Below, in pieces: positions 46,101 to 53,664 of a stretch of 64,000 bases of DNA (the stretch's first letter is position 1; every line of letters starts with the position of its first letter). The position numbers and the translations under genes are program-made. The notes beneath the pieces are model-generated. The model saw nothing but the letters and a program-made list of their open reading frames with translations. It was not told the DNA's origin and ran no database searches. Source of the DNA: Dendrophyllia cribrosa (lineage: Eukaryota > Cnidaria > Anthozoa > Scleractinia > Dendrophylliidae); assembly GCA_024195265.1 (NCBI GenBank), contig JAJLRJ010000006.1, forward strand, positions 16,298,139 through 16,362,138, written 5' to 3'.

Positions 46101-48416
46101 GAGATTTTTTGGTAGACGGTCTTCCAAATGGCCGCCCCTATTGTTTTTTTTAGGGTCTCATTTCCGCCGGAAATTCCTTCGAACGCGTCTCCATAATCTG
46201 TGATTACTGCTAGTATATAGGTACTAGAGCGGTTTCACATAATAGAAAATGAACAAATAATTTTTTTTTGTTAATACTTTTGTTTTGTTTCACAGGTTTT
46301 GTGAAATCACTCAATATAAAGATACTCAGTTATATTTTAAACCATTATTTGCAGATTCCCAGTAACAAAAATGCTGACACAAAAATTATCAACGGTATCA
46401 TCATAAATTATTGTTATAATTCCTGATTTTACAATTAATTTATGTCTTCATTGCAGTTAATAAAGCAAAGGTGATAAAGAGACAGTCGGTATTTGATCGT
46501 CTGGGTAAAGAAAGTCCTCCATTAATAGTGACCATACCAGAGAAAAAGAAACCCGAGATTAAAACTCTCAAACCTTTGAAAACAAGCGTCACTGTTCAGT
46601 TGAAGGTAAAAAAAGCCGTTTTCTGTTGATTGTCTTTGACAACACATCATAAAACACGGATAGAGCAGTTTTCAATTGAGTGTCGAAAGTAATTTCGTAA
46701 TTGCTTTGTTTTTGCATTGCTACGCTTTGTGATTGGCTAAAAAATCTCGCGCCACTCTCTCAACCAATCAGAAGTAAAATCAAAACCAATCGTAATTTGC
46801 TCGCACGTGTTTTCCCGCGCTTGGTGCCGGCTGCATGTATTTGCTTCGAGTTCTGATTGGTTCATCGGATACAGTGCATTGAGAACTAAGACTTGATTTA
46901 AATACCGGTATGTTTTTATCCAATCTGCTACATGTACAGCTGCGTCAGTTATCAGCCGAGTCAAGGGCATCCATCTTGTGGGCTATTAATTCATTAATTC
47001 ATGTCAGTAATCAGTGTGTTTCAAAACAGTTTGATCTTAAAGGCGCATTAACAGTTCTGTACAGAAAAAATTTGCCCATGTTTCTTTACGTTTTGGTACA
47101 ATAGGCGCGGCTATGGCCCCAAAGCCGAAATAAACACCGGTGTTCCCATCTTTTCAGTTCAAGAGCAGTGTGTATTAGACCCTTCCCATGTCCAAACCTG
47201 CTATGTTATGTGATAAAAAGGCGTTCGCTCACATGAAAACTGGCCCTGACATCGTAAAATATAACTGATGTAAACAGCACACTCCCCAGGGTCATCGATG
47301 AACTTTTTCAGATACCACGCAGCTATTTGCAACCTCAATTGTTTTCAGAGCAAGGGTCCATTGTTGTGTTGTTTGTTCTATTTTTTCCTCAGCAAATCAG
47401 AGAAGACTTGTAAGAGCTGAGTACTGCCTCAACTTTTTTGCTGAGCCGTGCATAACTTCTGGGCCCGCAACCAACAACAAACTCAACTCACCGGCGTCAT
47501 ATGTGGGTTGAGTTTGTCGTTGGTTCTCCTTGCTCCGAGAGGTTTTTCTCCGGGTACTCCGGTTTTCCCCTCTCCTCAAAAACCAACACTTCCAAATTTC
47601 AATTTCATCTGGAATCCGAGGGCCACAGGTTTGTTAGTCTTATGACTAATAAGTGTCACCCTCGTTAAATAAAGACGATTTATTTATTTTATTAATTTAT
47701 TTTTTATTTGGCTATGGTGTTGTGGTGTCCGCGCCTTTTTCTTCTTTTTTTACTTGTTAAATTACTTTTATTATTATTTATGTCATGTTCATCATTATCT
47801 TTGCGTTCTTTTTGTAAGTCTTATTAGTAAGGTGAAGGCAATAAAAAAAATTAAAATTAAACTGAATGAGTTTGGTAATGTCAACGCTCAAAAAAAGTTT
47901 GGTCTAACTGTTATTTTAATGGCTGCGGGTCCAATTTTTCTCTAGTGGAAATGCATCTAAAAATTAAGTGCGACCATTCTTTGGAAACTATTTAGAATAC
48001 TTAATTTACCAGTGAACATGTGCTAATGTTTTCCTCAGAATTAACAGAAACAAAAATTCCAACTTGGGCGGACTAAATACTGAAAGGTTTAAAAGGGTAC
48101 ACAATTAATGTTAATGTTAATTTTAATTTTTTGACAGGAGAAAGGACAAACCTCTGTGTTCAGTCGTCTGGGTGAGTTAGCTTCACCTCCAGCAAAGACA
48201 ACAGTTCAAGCAGTAAATCCAAGAATACGGCTCCCTTCCAGCGAAGACGAACGCGCTGGTATAGACTATACAAGCCATAGTGTGCTACAACCGGTTAAAC
48301 GGAAAGGAGTTCTGGCTAAACCGGTTAAACCAGTGAAACCTGTTAAGCGAACTGTAGGACTTACATCGGACGGAGATGACAAATCAGTGTTTGCGCGTCT
48401 GGGGTCGAAAGTTTGA
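32453..48416 (+). CDS. C19orf47-like SAM-domain protein (nine coding exons, first tentative)
   Basis: Exons: 32453-32465 (tentative), 32570-32627, 33972-34032, 35991-36071, 37972-38080, 39712-39886, 44521-44681, 46457-46605 and 48138-48416. All joins have GT/AG and stay in frame for 361 residues. The N-terminus is a SAM-type domain spread over exons 1-4: SKWTKFFTKAGIPSGPANNY, then AVIFYDNRIQEDMLPDLSKE, then MGITVMGDIIAILRHSKEVH. This matches vertebrate C19orf47 closely, as does AASRM at the start of exon 6. The rest is a low-complexity, Ser/Pro/Lys-rich tail with three copies of [S]VF-x-RLG (230-236, 275-281, 352-358), a repeat also seen in the vertebrate protein. Biochemical function is not established; SAM domains usually mediate protein or RNA contacts. 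Intron 6 (4.6 kb) contains an antisense LINE. Confidence 0.88.
32570..32627 (+). CDS. C19orf47-like coding exon 2
   Basis: Acceptor TTTACCAG and donor AACAA|GTAAGC. Encodes SKWTKFFTKAGIPSGPAN plus a split codon. It is hidden inside a longer unrelated frame. Confidence 0.88.
33108..33386 (+). mobile_element. tRNA-derived SINE (intron 2 of the C19orf47-like gene)
   Basis: The head has RNA polymerase III box A-like GGTGTAGTGGTTAGCGC and box B-like GGTTCAAGCCTGG at tRNA spacing. It is followed by about 200 bp of non-tRNA body. The arms do not fold into a good tRNA, so this is a SINE rather than a tRNA gene. The 3' boundary is approximate. Confidence 0.7.
33441..33610. mobile_element. 170-bp MITE, copy 1, with 6-bp target duplication CATTCA
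   Basis: Ends are CAGGGATTTCAATA and ATCAAAACCCCTG. Flanked on both sides by CATTCA (33435-33440, 33611-33616). An inverted full-length copy is at 38551-38720. No coding capacity. Confidence 0.88.
33972..34032 (+). CDS. C19orf47-like coding exon 3
   Basis: Acceptor TTCCTCAG and donor CAAAG|GTGTGC. Encodes YAVIFYDNRIQEDMLPDLSK, the core of the SAM-type domain. Confidence 0.92.
34084..34265 (+). mobile_element. SINE-like repeat, copy 1
   Basis: Shares GGTTTTTCTCCGGGTACTCC and the following ACAAAAACCAACA-TTCCAAAT block with 47,500-47,690, in the same orientation. It ends in a (TTTA)n-type tail. Confidence 0.7.
34411..34490. repeat. Short tandem repeat, ~15-bp unit
   Basis: Five to six copies of CCCCATGTATAAT-like units with single-base variation, within intron 3 of the C19orf47-like gene. 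Confidence 0.8.
35028..35131. repeat. Inverted repeat around a C-run/G-rich pair
   Basis: CCCCAATACAAAGTTGAGA and its approximate inverse TCTCAACATTGTATTGGGG bracket about 35 nt. A C-run (15 or more) lies on the left and a G-rich stretch on the right. Intron 3. Confidence 0.6.
35991..36071 (+). CDS. C19orf47-like coding exon 4
   Basis: Acceptor GTATTTCAG and donor GCGCAG|GTACAC. 27 codons: EILRDMGITVMGDIIAILRH then SKEVHAQ. It closes the SAM-type domain. Confidence 0.92.
37185..37553. repeat. Two small tandem repeats in intron 4 of the C19orf47-like gene
   Basis: CGCGTC-CCACGCGCTCAGCTCAG occurs twice at 37,185-37,236. GTGGCGCA-TGAATTCTGG occurs three times at about 37,467-37,553 with a ~36-bp period. 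A separate 26-bp duplication (CTAGCTTTGAGTGAGAGGCA) lies at 36,575-36,617. Confidence 0.75.
37972..38080 (+). CDS. C19orf47-like coding exon 5
   Basis: Acceptor ATTTGCAG and donor CCACAG|GTAAAG. Encodes a Ser/Asp-rich linker (DDPDSSASSSPG) ending in KRKST. The exon is supported mainly by phase and splice sites because the linker is not conserved. Confidence 0.85.
38551..38720. mobile_element. 170-bp MITE, copy 2, with 6-bp target duplication GGCGTT
   Basis: Ends are CAGGGGTTTCAATA and TATTGAAACCCCTG, a perfect 14-bp inverted repeat. Flanked by GGCGTT on both sides (38545-38550, 38721-38726). Reverse-complement copy of 33441-33610 with the same total length. Intron 5. Confidence 0.9.
39712..39886 (+). 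CDS. C19orf47-like coding exon 6
   Basis: Acceptor TTTGTTTCAG and donor GATAG|GTGTGT. Starts AASRMVDHWISSQ, conserved with vertebrates, then a Ser/Pro/Lys-rich stretch with KKKLTIQTLVSDK. Confidence 0.9.
40184..40448. repeat. 23-bp tandem array in the LINE 3' UTR
   Basis: About 11 copies of CTTACAATACGATACTTACA+CTA with scattered changes (TATGATA, TTTACAC variants). It lies between the poly(A) tail and the ORF of the LINE. Confidence 0.9.
40676..44269 (-). CDS. LINE ORF2-type endonuclease/reverse transcriptase, 5'-truncated but open
   Basis: About 1,197 codons open from the truncation point to a TAA at 40676. Domain order: the C-terminal two-thirds of an APE-type endonuclease, with VNIYAPNND, GGDFN, RLDFF and a TDHSLI catalytic-histidine motif; then a connector; then reverse transcriptase, with GSDGLPAEFYKVFW, LINCDYK-like WRPITLLNCDYKIA, FDFEKAFDS-like FIDFEKAFDSIEW, GVRQGCPLSP and the catalytic YADD; then a C-terminal cysteine/histidine motif C-x2-C with HLFWNC. 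The initial endonuclease strands (N and E catalytic residues) are absent, so the copy is not autonomous. GPGFWKLN after the endonuclease is typical of the Tx1 branch of L1. No stop or frameshift points to youth. It does not extend into host coding sequence. Confidence 0.93.
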   Translation of the reverse strand, partial: VCVCVLFNNSFNFQILKSFSDPEGRFVIVDIKAENKILTLVNIYAPNNDNPAFFKNVLNQLLSFDCGEIVLGGDFNLVLDVQKDKKGGRPVTHEKSLKEVRYIANMLDLIDIWRIFNPDAKRFTWRRRKPDIHCRLDFFLTSSSLSTAITKADILTGFKTDHSLITIHLANNANPRGPGFWKLNTSFLLDNDYVNLIKNTIAEVENEYVNNKEVDAVLLWDTMKMQIRASSLNYARRKKAKMKSQETILESDILSLQKRLEENSLSENEKAHIYNELNIKILQREEISKHKTRGAIIRSKSRWYNEGEKNTKYFFSLEKRHFNKKTIKHLTLADNSVINMDSEILQEAKTFYQNLYSSTDTQFNAAYETIFFPEGNALTLDEIEQKQCEGPLTEIECFESLKSMESNKSPGSDGLPAEFYKVFWNDIHHYLLNALNCAHAKGLLSITQRRGLITLIPKKNKPTNLLKNWRPITLLNCDYKIATKSIASRLRKVLPKIINNDQTGFLKSRFIGENIRLIESIINYTDNEQIPGLLLFIDFEKAFDSIEWSFIEKTLKYYNFGASLVSWIKIFYTDISSCIQNNGWSSDFFSLGRGVRQGCPLSPYLFILCAEILGNAIRNDKEIRGIKVLGTECKLSQYADDTTMILDGSESSFSRSLYLLDAFASISGLKVNYDKTEALWIGSSKSSDITFPSIKPITWAETKVYALGVWFSTLEDKSLDVNLSEKIEKIRSILNNWSARRLTLLGKITIIKTMAVSQLVYVLSSLPTPSGALKEVNSLLYDFLWDGKGDKVKRTEMINNYEKGGLKMIDVQSFNESLKMKWIQGYLNEDNKGKWKLFFDHYLLKHGGRLLFQSNLKQQDTSQLNLKDPFLNEIVEYWTNFNFSAENLQFASTCIWHNSLIKIENQPFFYKSWFYAGVKEIRDLLDNDQNFLSYNAFIDKYNIKTNYLEYYKVVSAIKYYRKKYSPVHNSPAQKDSAENFLSNSKVCKKFYQHLVNKRASIPSKSQGKWLAEEEIFGNSTVAVNWKNTYYLPFLCTIETKLRVFQFKLLHRRIAMNDFLCKIGIKQVDSCSFCKETPETLVHLFWNCKHTQTFWKNMSKWITQNFTGMEDSSFSPSFCLGLIDDIKDLLFHHLLLIARHYIYTCKLGNTLPELQVYIQLLKNSMELEKQIAFDNNTINSFQKKWSRFKKNPSQNETT
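44521..44681 (+). CDS. C19orf47-like coding exon 7
   Basis: Acceptor CTTCTTCTAG and donor GCTGCAG|GTACTG. Encodes EEEHTLKVKMPQGSTERSKK, comparable to the KYVINMPKGTT-type block of the vertebrate protein, and KQKQAAASAA. Confidence 0.9.
45461..45595. repeat. Hairpin element in intron 7 of the C19orf47-like gene
   Basis: AGCAGTATTTTCAAAATTAC then GGTTCAACTC on the left pairs with GAGTTGAACTG and ATTTTGAAAATACCGCT on the right. The loop is bounded by AAAAATAGAGAAA and TTTCTCTATTTTT. Confidence 0.85.
46037..46214. repeat. Interspersed repeat, copy 2 (intron 7)
   Basis: Direct counterpart of 26,655-26,834 with only a few substitutions and single-base indels. Starts CGCGTTCGAAGAACGCAAT. Confidence 0.85.
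46457..46605 (+). CDS. C19orf47-like coding exon 8
   Basis: Acceptor CATTGCAG and donor TTGAAG|GTAAAA. Encodes VNKAKVIKRQSVFDRLGKE and a Lys/Pro-rich stretch. First VFxRLG motif. Confidence 0.92.
47500..47690 (+). mobile_element. SINE-like repeat, copy 2
   Basis: Same GGTTTTTCTCCGGGTACTCC core as 34,084-34,265, followed by ACTTCCAAATTTCAATTTCA, GTCACCCTCGTTAAATAAAG and an AT-rich (TTTA)n tail. The 5' boundary near 47,495 is approximate. Intron 8. Confidence 0.7.
48138..48416 (+). CDS. C19orf47-like coding exon 9 with stop
   Basis: Acceptor TTGACAG; stop TGA at 48414-48416. Contains TSVFSRLGELASPP, a KPVKPVKPVKR repeat and a terminal SVFARLGSKV. Confidence 0.92.
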   Translation, partial: EKGQTSVFSRLGELASPPAKTTVQAVNPRIRLPSSEDERAGIDYTSHSVLQPVKRKGVLAKPVKPVKPVKRTVGLTSDGDDKSVFARLGSKV

Positions 48417-48613
48417 CCGCGTCAACAAAACTGGATTATTTTAAATTTCAATGCAGCTGTGAACAAAAGGCGGGTTTTATTTCACATTTGGCATTGTTTT
48501 ATGGGGCTGTGGGCTTCAGACAACCGACTGGACATATCTTTTGAGAGAACATCACTCTTCAGATTGTGGATAAAATCCTTAATTTTTAGTTTTCAAATGA
48601 AAGTTATTCATTA

Positions 48614-48702
48614 GCTTGTGTACAGCCGCCCCTTCCCCTCACAAAAAATCCCTTCTCCGATTTTTCCTGAGGGAAAGGAGTGGCTGTACACAGGCTAGTT
48701 AT
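48614..48702. repeat. Hairpin element just 3' of the C19orf47-like gene
   Basis: GCTTGTGTACAGCCGCCCCT then TCCCCTC on the left pairs imperfectly with GAGGGAAAGGAGTGGCTGTA then CACAGGC on the right. The arms are about 30 bp. Confidence 0.75.
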
Positions 48703-48779
48703 TCGTCAGTACTTCCTGTGTTACAGTTTATTATGCTGTAGAAGATTGTTCTTACGTTTGAGTTAAGTTTTAAAATTTG

Positions 48780-49680
48780 ACCATTCGAGCAGTACTTTCC
48801 TGTGGTGCTGTCTATTATGCTGTACAAGGTGGTTTTAACTTTGAGCTTTTGAATTTTTTTGAGTTTGTGTATGAAATACTGAAGTACGGTTTTACGTACG
48901 GTAATAAGTACGATATTAAACGGTACGTGGTTCTAACATTTGAGTGAGTTGATGAAATCCTAAAGTCTGACAATTCAAATGAAAGCTACTGTGCAGTACT
49001 TTCCTGTGGTGTTGCTCATGCTGTACAAGATGGTTCCAACTTTTGAGACTATGAATTAAATCCTAAAGTGTGACCATTCAAATGAAAGCTATTGAGCAGT
49101 ACTTTCCTGTGGTGCCGTTTATTGTGCTGTACAAGGTGGTTCAAACTTTCGAGACTATGAATTAAATCTAAAGTGTGATAATTCAAATGAAAGCTACTGA
49201 ACAGTACTTTCCTGTGGTGCTGTTTATTATGCTGTACAAGATGGTTCCAACTTTTGAGACCATGAATTAAATCCTAAAGTGTGACCATTCAAATGAAAGC
49301 TATTGAGCAGTACTTTCCTGTGGTACTGTTTATTATGCTGTACAAAGTGGTTCCAACTTTTGAGACTATAAATTAAATCCTATAGTGCGACCATTCAAAT
49401 GAAAGCTATTGAGCAGTACTTTCCCGTGGTGCTGTTTATTATGCTGTACAAGGTGGTTCAAACTTTTGAGACGGAATTAAATCCTATAGTGTGACCATTC
49501 AAATGAAAGCTATTGAGCAGTTTTTTCCTGTGGTACTGTTTATTATGCTGTACAAGGTGGTTCTAACTTTTGAGTCTGTGTATGAAATCCTAAAGTGTGA
49601 CCATTCAAATGAAAGCTATTGAGCAGTACTTTCCTGTGGTACTGTTTATTATACTGTACAAGGTGGTTCTAACTTTTAGT
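48780..49680. repeat. Satellite-like tandem array, ~104-bp unit, about 8 copies
   Basis: Each unit contains GTGACCATTCAAATGAAAGC, then GAGCAGTACTTTCCTGTGGT, then TTATTATGCTGTACAAGGTG and GTTC-AACTTTTGAG. Spacing between successive CATTCAAATGAAAG cores is about 95-115 bp. It shares its core with 7.8 kb and 13.5 kb. Units vary by small indels. Confidence 0.9.
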
Positions 49681-49747
49681 AGTAGAGGAAGTTGAGGTAG
49701 AAGAGGAGGAAGAGTACGATACTGATTCAGATTCTGACCATCCTAAG

Positions 49748-49872
49748 GATAAATTAAACTTAAATTAGTCGAAATGCACTTTTTCTATAGCCCATGCCTT
49801 GTCCAGGGTCTTCTCCGCCCGGCCATTGGCTATAGGAAAAGTGCATATCGACTAAATAAAGTTTAATTTATC
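49748..49872. repeat. Foldback element, ~45-bp arms
   Basis: GATAAATTAAACTTAAATTA at the left mirrors AGTTTAATTTATC at the right, continuing through AGTCGA and TGCACTTTTTCTATAG against CTATAGGAAAAGTGCA. The loop is GC-rich, about 35 nt. Confidence 0.85.
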
Positions 49873-50079
49873 TGAAATAAACTTAAGGTATCAGCCACCC
49901 TTCAGGACTGTACGTGCGCAGATCGCTCTAGCGCGAGTTGTTTTAATAGAAACCCCTATAAACCGTATATTTTCTGAAAGCTTAATAGTTCCAGATTATG
50001 GCTTATTCCTCTAAAAAGGGTACAAGTTTAGCAAATCCCGAAAATGATAAGATATTTGCAAAAGTATATGTGTTCTTAA

Positions 50080-50302
50080 AGGGGCAGTATCACGAGGTTC
50101 CACGCGCGGCACTGTTCACTATTCTTGCACCGGAATTTTGGACATATCACTGTTAAAATTGATTTTTTCTTTCTTCCGGCTATCAAAACGGATTTTTTGA
50201 TTCAACAAATACCTCCACTTCTCGACGGCCTTTTTAATTTGCGGAATCAAACTTGAAAACTGGGCCGACGTTTTCAAGTTTCGACCTCGTGATACTGCCC
50301 CT
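50080..50302. mobile_element. MITE with TTAA target duplication
   Basis: Termini AGGGGCAGTATCACGAGGT and ACCTCGTGATACTGCCCCT are a perfect 19-bp inverted repeat. TTAA lies at 50076-50079 and 50303-50306. The AGGGGCA start is shared with the element at 12,164. Confidence 0.92.
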
Positions 50303-50930
50303 TTAACACGTCATTCGCTTCTTGACACGTACGACTAAAAAACCGTGTCTCAGTTTTTTGATAAGTGCGTTAGTTTTTCTGTTATGAGCAGACGAAGTTC
50401 GGGTGGACAAATAATAAGCAATCTCTGTGGGGAAAATGCTGTAACGTCAAAATGAAAAAGGCAATTACAATTCGCAGGCACGGTTTTGTAGGAAAACTAT
50501 CTGACAATAATTTTGCCAAATTTCAGCGAAATTGGTCCAGGGGCTGCCGACTTGTAGTTTAAAACGTACGCTCAACTTCCCAAAATTTTCATTGCGAGAA
50601 AAAGAGGAAAATATATTTTTTGCGGCCTCTTACTGGTAATGAGATTATGACGCCCGAATGACAAGCAAGTTATGTTTTGATCGATGCCAGAGAGTGATCA
50701 ACTTTCACTAACAATAGGAATCTAATAAGTAACATGTAACAGGAACAAAATAGCGCGCCACGGCGGAAAATACTTTTGTCTGCTACAAAAACACCGCTCT
50801 CAGACGCGATTCACCGAGGTTAGTAAGCATGTATTTATCGTTTTATTTACAAAAAATCCGTATTTTACGTACGTAACAATTACAATATGTTTTTTTTCCG
50901 TTTCTTGGGATTCTGACCAGTTCGATAAAG

Positions 50931-51092
50931 ATGCCGAAAACCAGGACAAAATCCAGGGCAAAAGCCGCCACGTCAAATCCGCCTGCTGCAAAGCGAAGGA
51001 AACAAAAGGCTCCGGCAGAAATTGAACATTCTGAGCCGGAGCCTTCGTTTAATGCGAAGGAGGACATGCTGTCCGAAATGAGACTCGCTTAA
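50931..51092 (+). CDS. Short basic ORF (53 residues), unknown
   Basis: Opens MPKTRTKSRAKAATSNPPAA then KRRKQKAPAEIEHSEPEPS and ends MLSEMRLA with a TAA. Lysine/arginine-rich with a likely nuclear-localisation cluster (KRRKQK), followed by an acidic stretch. The codon-like composition is unlike the AT-rich surroundings. It could be the first exon or 5' remnant of a retroelement or nuclear protein. I do not recognise the family. Confidence 0.35.
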   Translation: MPKTRTKSRAKAATSNPPAAKRRKQKAPAEIEHSEPEPSFNAKEDMLSEMRLA

Positions 51093-51378
51093 AGACATAA
51101 AATTATGTTCATTCCTTGCTTAAGGAAAGGACACAAGAATTTACTAGCATCCGTGAGATTTACAAAACAGCAACTATGTTGCAGATTATCTGCTGGATGC
51201 CAAATCAAATGCTATTACAAAGCAACGGAGGTTCATCCTAGCTCCACTGAGACACACTACTCAACTACAGAACTAACTTAGGAGCTAAAAATGATTGCAA
51301 GAATTCATGATTTCACTGCAGTGGAATTATAAACTACGGCTTTTTGAGAGTCGGATCTTAGACGCCTATATCCGTGCC

Positions 51379-51702
51379 CGGGGGGGGGGGGGGACTCCCA
51401 TATAAAAATGACAGGAGTGCTCGTCGTACCTTTTAGGGGTCAAAATTTGTAGATTGGTACCGCTTAGGGTACTAAAATCTGAAATGACTACTGTTAGAAT
51501 TATCGCGGTACCTTTTAGGGTACTGGGGAGCCGAAAAAATATAACAGAATATGACATGTGTTGTTTTCGAATTGGTACCTGTTAGGGGTAAAAATTATTT
51601 TGAGCCACGCCCATCAAACAAGATTCTGGTACCTTTTAGGGTGTTTTTCGAAAATTTCCGACGAGCACCCGCGTCATTTTTATATGGGAGTCCCCCCCCC
51701 CG
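51379..51702. mobile_element. MITE with GGGGACTCCCATATAAAAATGAC termini, copy 1
   Basis: The left end is a G-run then ACTCCCATATAAAAATGAC. The right end is GTCATTTTTATATGGGAGT then a C-run. The interior has repeated TACCTTTTAGGG phrases. A related copy is at 54,670-54,950. Confidence 0.8.
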
Positions 51703-51740
51703 GTATCCGTGATGCCGGAAACACTTTCTCTCAAGTCTTG

Positions 51741-51856
51741 CACGCCGCACGCCGCACGCCGCACGCCGCACGCCGCACGCCGCACGCCGCACGCCGCACG
51801 CCGCACGCCGCACGCCGCACGCCGCACGCCGCACGCCGCACGCCGCACGCCGCACG
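51741..51856. repeat. CACGCCG heptamer minisatellite, 16 full copies
   Basis: Sixteen perfect CACGCCG units plus a partial unit, immediately beside the MITE. CpG-rich. Because the period is 7, all frames stay open, giving the spurious Arg/Ala/Cys/Gly frames on the - strand. Confidence 0.95.
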
Positions 51857-52497
51857 GCCTGAGAAATTGAACGATCCTATCACTTTCAAATTATCTTGCA
51901 ACAAAAGTGAGCCAAAAGAACCACAATGTATGTGCCAATAGAGCTATCACCGAATAACGGCATAAAGAAATAAAATAATTCTAACGGCTCTGGACAGCAT
52001 GAATCCTCCCGCTATCAATCTGAGAGATAATCCGCCGAGATCAAAAAGTTTATATCATCGCAGAGAACAAATTCTTAACTGTGATCTAAAAGCGCGATCC
52101 TCTCTGAAGTCTTACTGGGAAAGCTTTATATTTTAGGCTTTTAAAATACTTTTTTTGCGACGAGTGGGAGTTGTGTTTAGACTGTCCTTTTTTATAACAC
52201 TAACAGTAAACAGTGAATCGTGTGAATCCCGTGTTGAACGTAACAGCATGTCTTCGACATCACGTGACTTGATGACATACAAGTTAATCAAGTATGACAG
52301 GACTTGTCAGCGATCAATTAAACTAATTAACATGGAAAAATCTTTTGCGCTCAATAACTTTACGCAGAAGAAACCTTTTTTTCTGGATTTTTTTTTTAAA
52401 AGAAAGCTGTTGAAAAGATTTATACAAACATCTAAAATTCTCGATTTTTGAAAAATGGCAATTTTTTCCCTGGGTGATACCTTAAATCACTCACATT
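51857..52497. other. Non-coding stretch, no gene seen
   Basis: AT-rich, with no credible exon. The + frame at 52,155-52,451 has no recognisable features. Confidence 0.4.
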
Positions 52498-52500
52498 TTA

Positions 52501-52914
52501 AGGCTGGTTCTCATATAATCGCCCCGGTCGTCTGAGTCGTTTCAAAAGTTTTTTGCAAACGACTCAGACGATCGGGACGACTCAAGCGATTTGGGTTCTC
52601 ATATGATCGTCCCGGTCGTCGCGAACTTCAATAGCGCGGTCGTAAACTGGGTCCAATAACATGTTTTGGGCAATAATACTGCATTCTGGGGTAGATTTGG
52701 GTCGCTTCGATCGCCTCAGTCGTCCCGGTCGCCTGAGAGTAGTTCTCATATGATCGTCCCCGATTTTTCACGATTGTCCCAGTCGTCCGGGTCGTTTGCG
52801 ATCGTCCCGGGTCGTCTCAGAAGTGTTCTCATATTATCGTCCCGATCGTCCGTGCACTTTTTGAAACGACTCGGACGACCGGAGCGACCGGGACGATTAT
52901 ATGAGAACCAGCCT
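52501..52914. mobile_element. MITE with TTA target duplication (PIF/Harbinger-like)
   Basis: The ends AGGCTGGTTCTCATATAATC and its inverse ending GAGAACCAGCCT are flanked by TTA (52498-52500, 52915-52917). Inside, TTCTCATATGATCGTCCC-like phrases and CGACTCAGACGA/TCGTCTGAGTCG words recur in both orientations. TWA target sites are the PIF/Harbinger preference. No ORF with similarity. Confidence 0.8.
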
Positions 52915-53146
52915 TTAGTAGTCCTGTGTCTTTTCTGGTCGTTTCTATCTGGAAAACAATGCATTCGATTTATAAATGGCGCGTGCATTCGTAAAGTGTT
53001 AGTAGCCAAGCCTTTTTTTAATCCGAGGCGCGGGCGCTAAGCATTCGGTGTTTTACTGAGTTAAAACTCAGTAAAACCCACTGGGTAGGAAACAAATCCG
53101 AACCGTCGTGCGAAGCTCGTAAGACGCATCTGTGCCCATCTCCATA

Positions 53147-53435
53147 CAGCTATTTCAATTTAGGTTGTCGGATGAGAGCTTCAAGCGTACGGAACGAGAC
53201 CGCAAGGTACTTTGGGATTTTTATGTATACGATAAATTGACCAAAGCAATTTAAAATACCTCGTCCATACAGCGAAGGCAAACATTTATGGTGCTAACAT
53301 CTACCTCACTCTTTGCACTAACAAACGCAAAAACCGCGAACTAAGCTAAGACCAATTTACAACTACCCATAGTTACTTGCGGTCTCGTTGCGTACGCTTG
53401 AAGCTCTCATTCGACAACCTAAATTGAAATAGCTG
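53147..53435. mobile_element. Inverted-repeat element, ~65-bp arms
   Basis: CAGCTATTTCAATTTAGGTT then GTCGGATGAGAGCTTCAAGC and GGAACGAGACCGCAAG on the left are mirrored on the right, ending AATTGAAATAGCTG. TATA-like flanks may be a TA target duplication. Confidence 0.8.
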
Positions 53436-53482
53436 TATATGGAAGCAAAAGGTGGACAGTCCCGGGGGTCTAATTGGAACAA

Positions 53483-53664
53483 AGGGTGCTTACCATTTGT
53501 CAGAACTGGCCGGCCAGACCGGTCCGTTTGTAACTAGAATGCATCTTTTTGAAGACTTGTTCCTACAAGTCCATCAAAAGGGTGCATACTATTTCCAAAT
53601 TTATCAGTCTGGCCGACCAGTTCTGACAAACAATGGAATGATATTTACAAATGGTATGCGCCCT
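53483..53664. mobile_element. Short inverted-repeat element
   Basis: AGGGTGCTTACCATTTG with TCAGAACTGGCCGGCCAGAC on the left mirrors GTCTGGCCGACCAGTTCTGA and CAAATGGTATGCGCCCT on the right. Confidence 0.75.

Noticed and set aside
51595..51855. Arg/Ala/Cys/Gly-rich open frames on the - strand
   Set aside because: By-products of the CACGCCG heptamer array.
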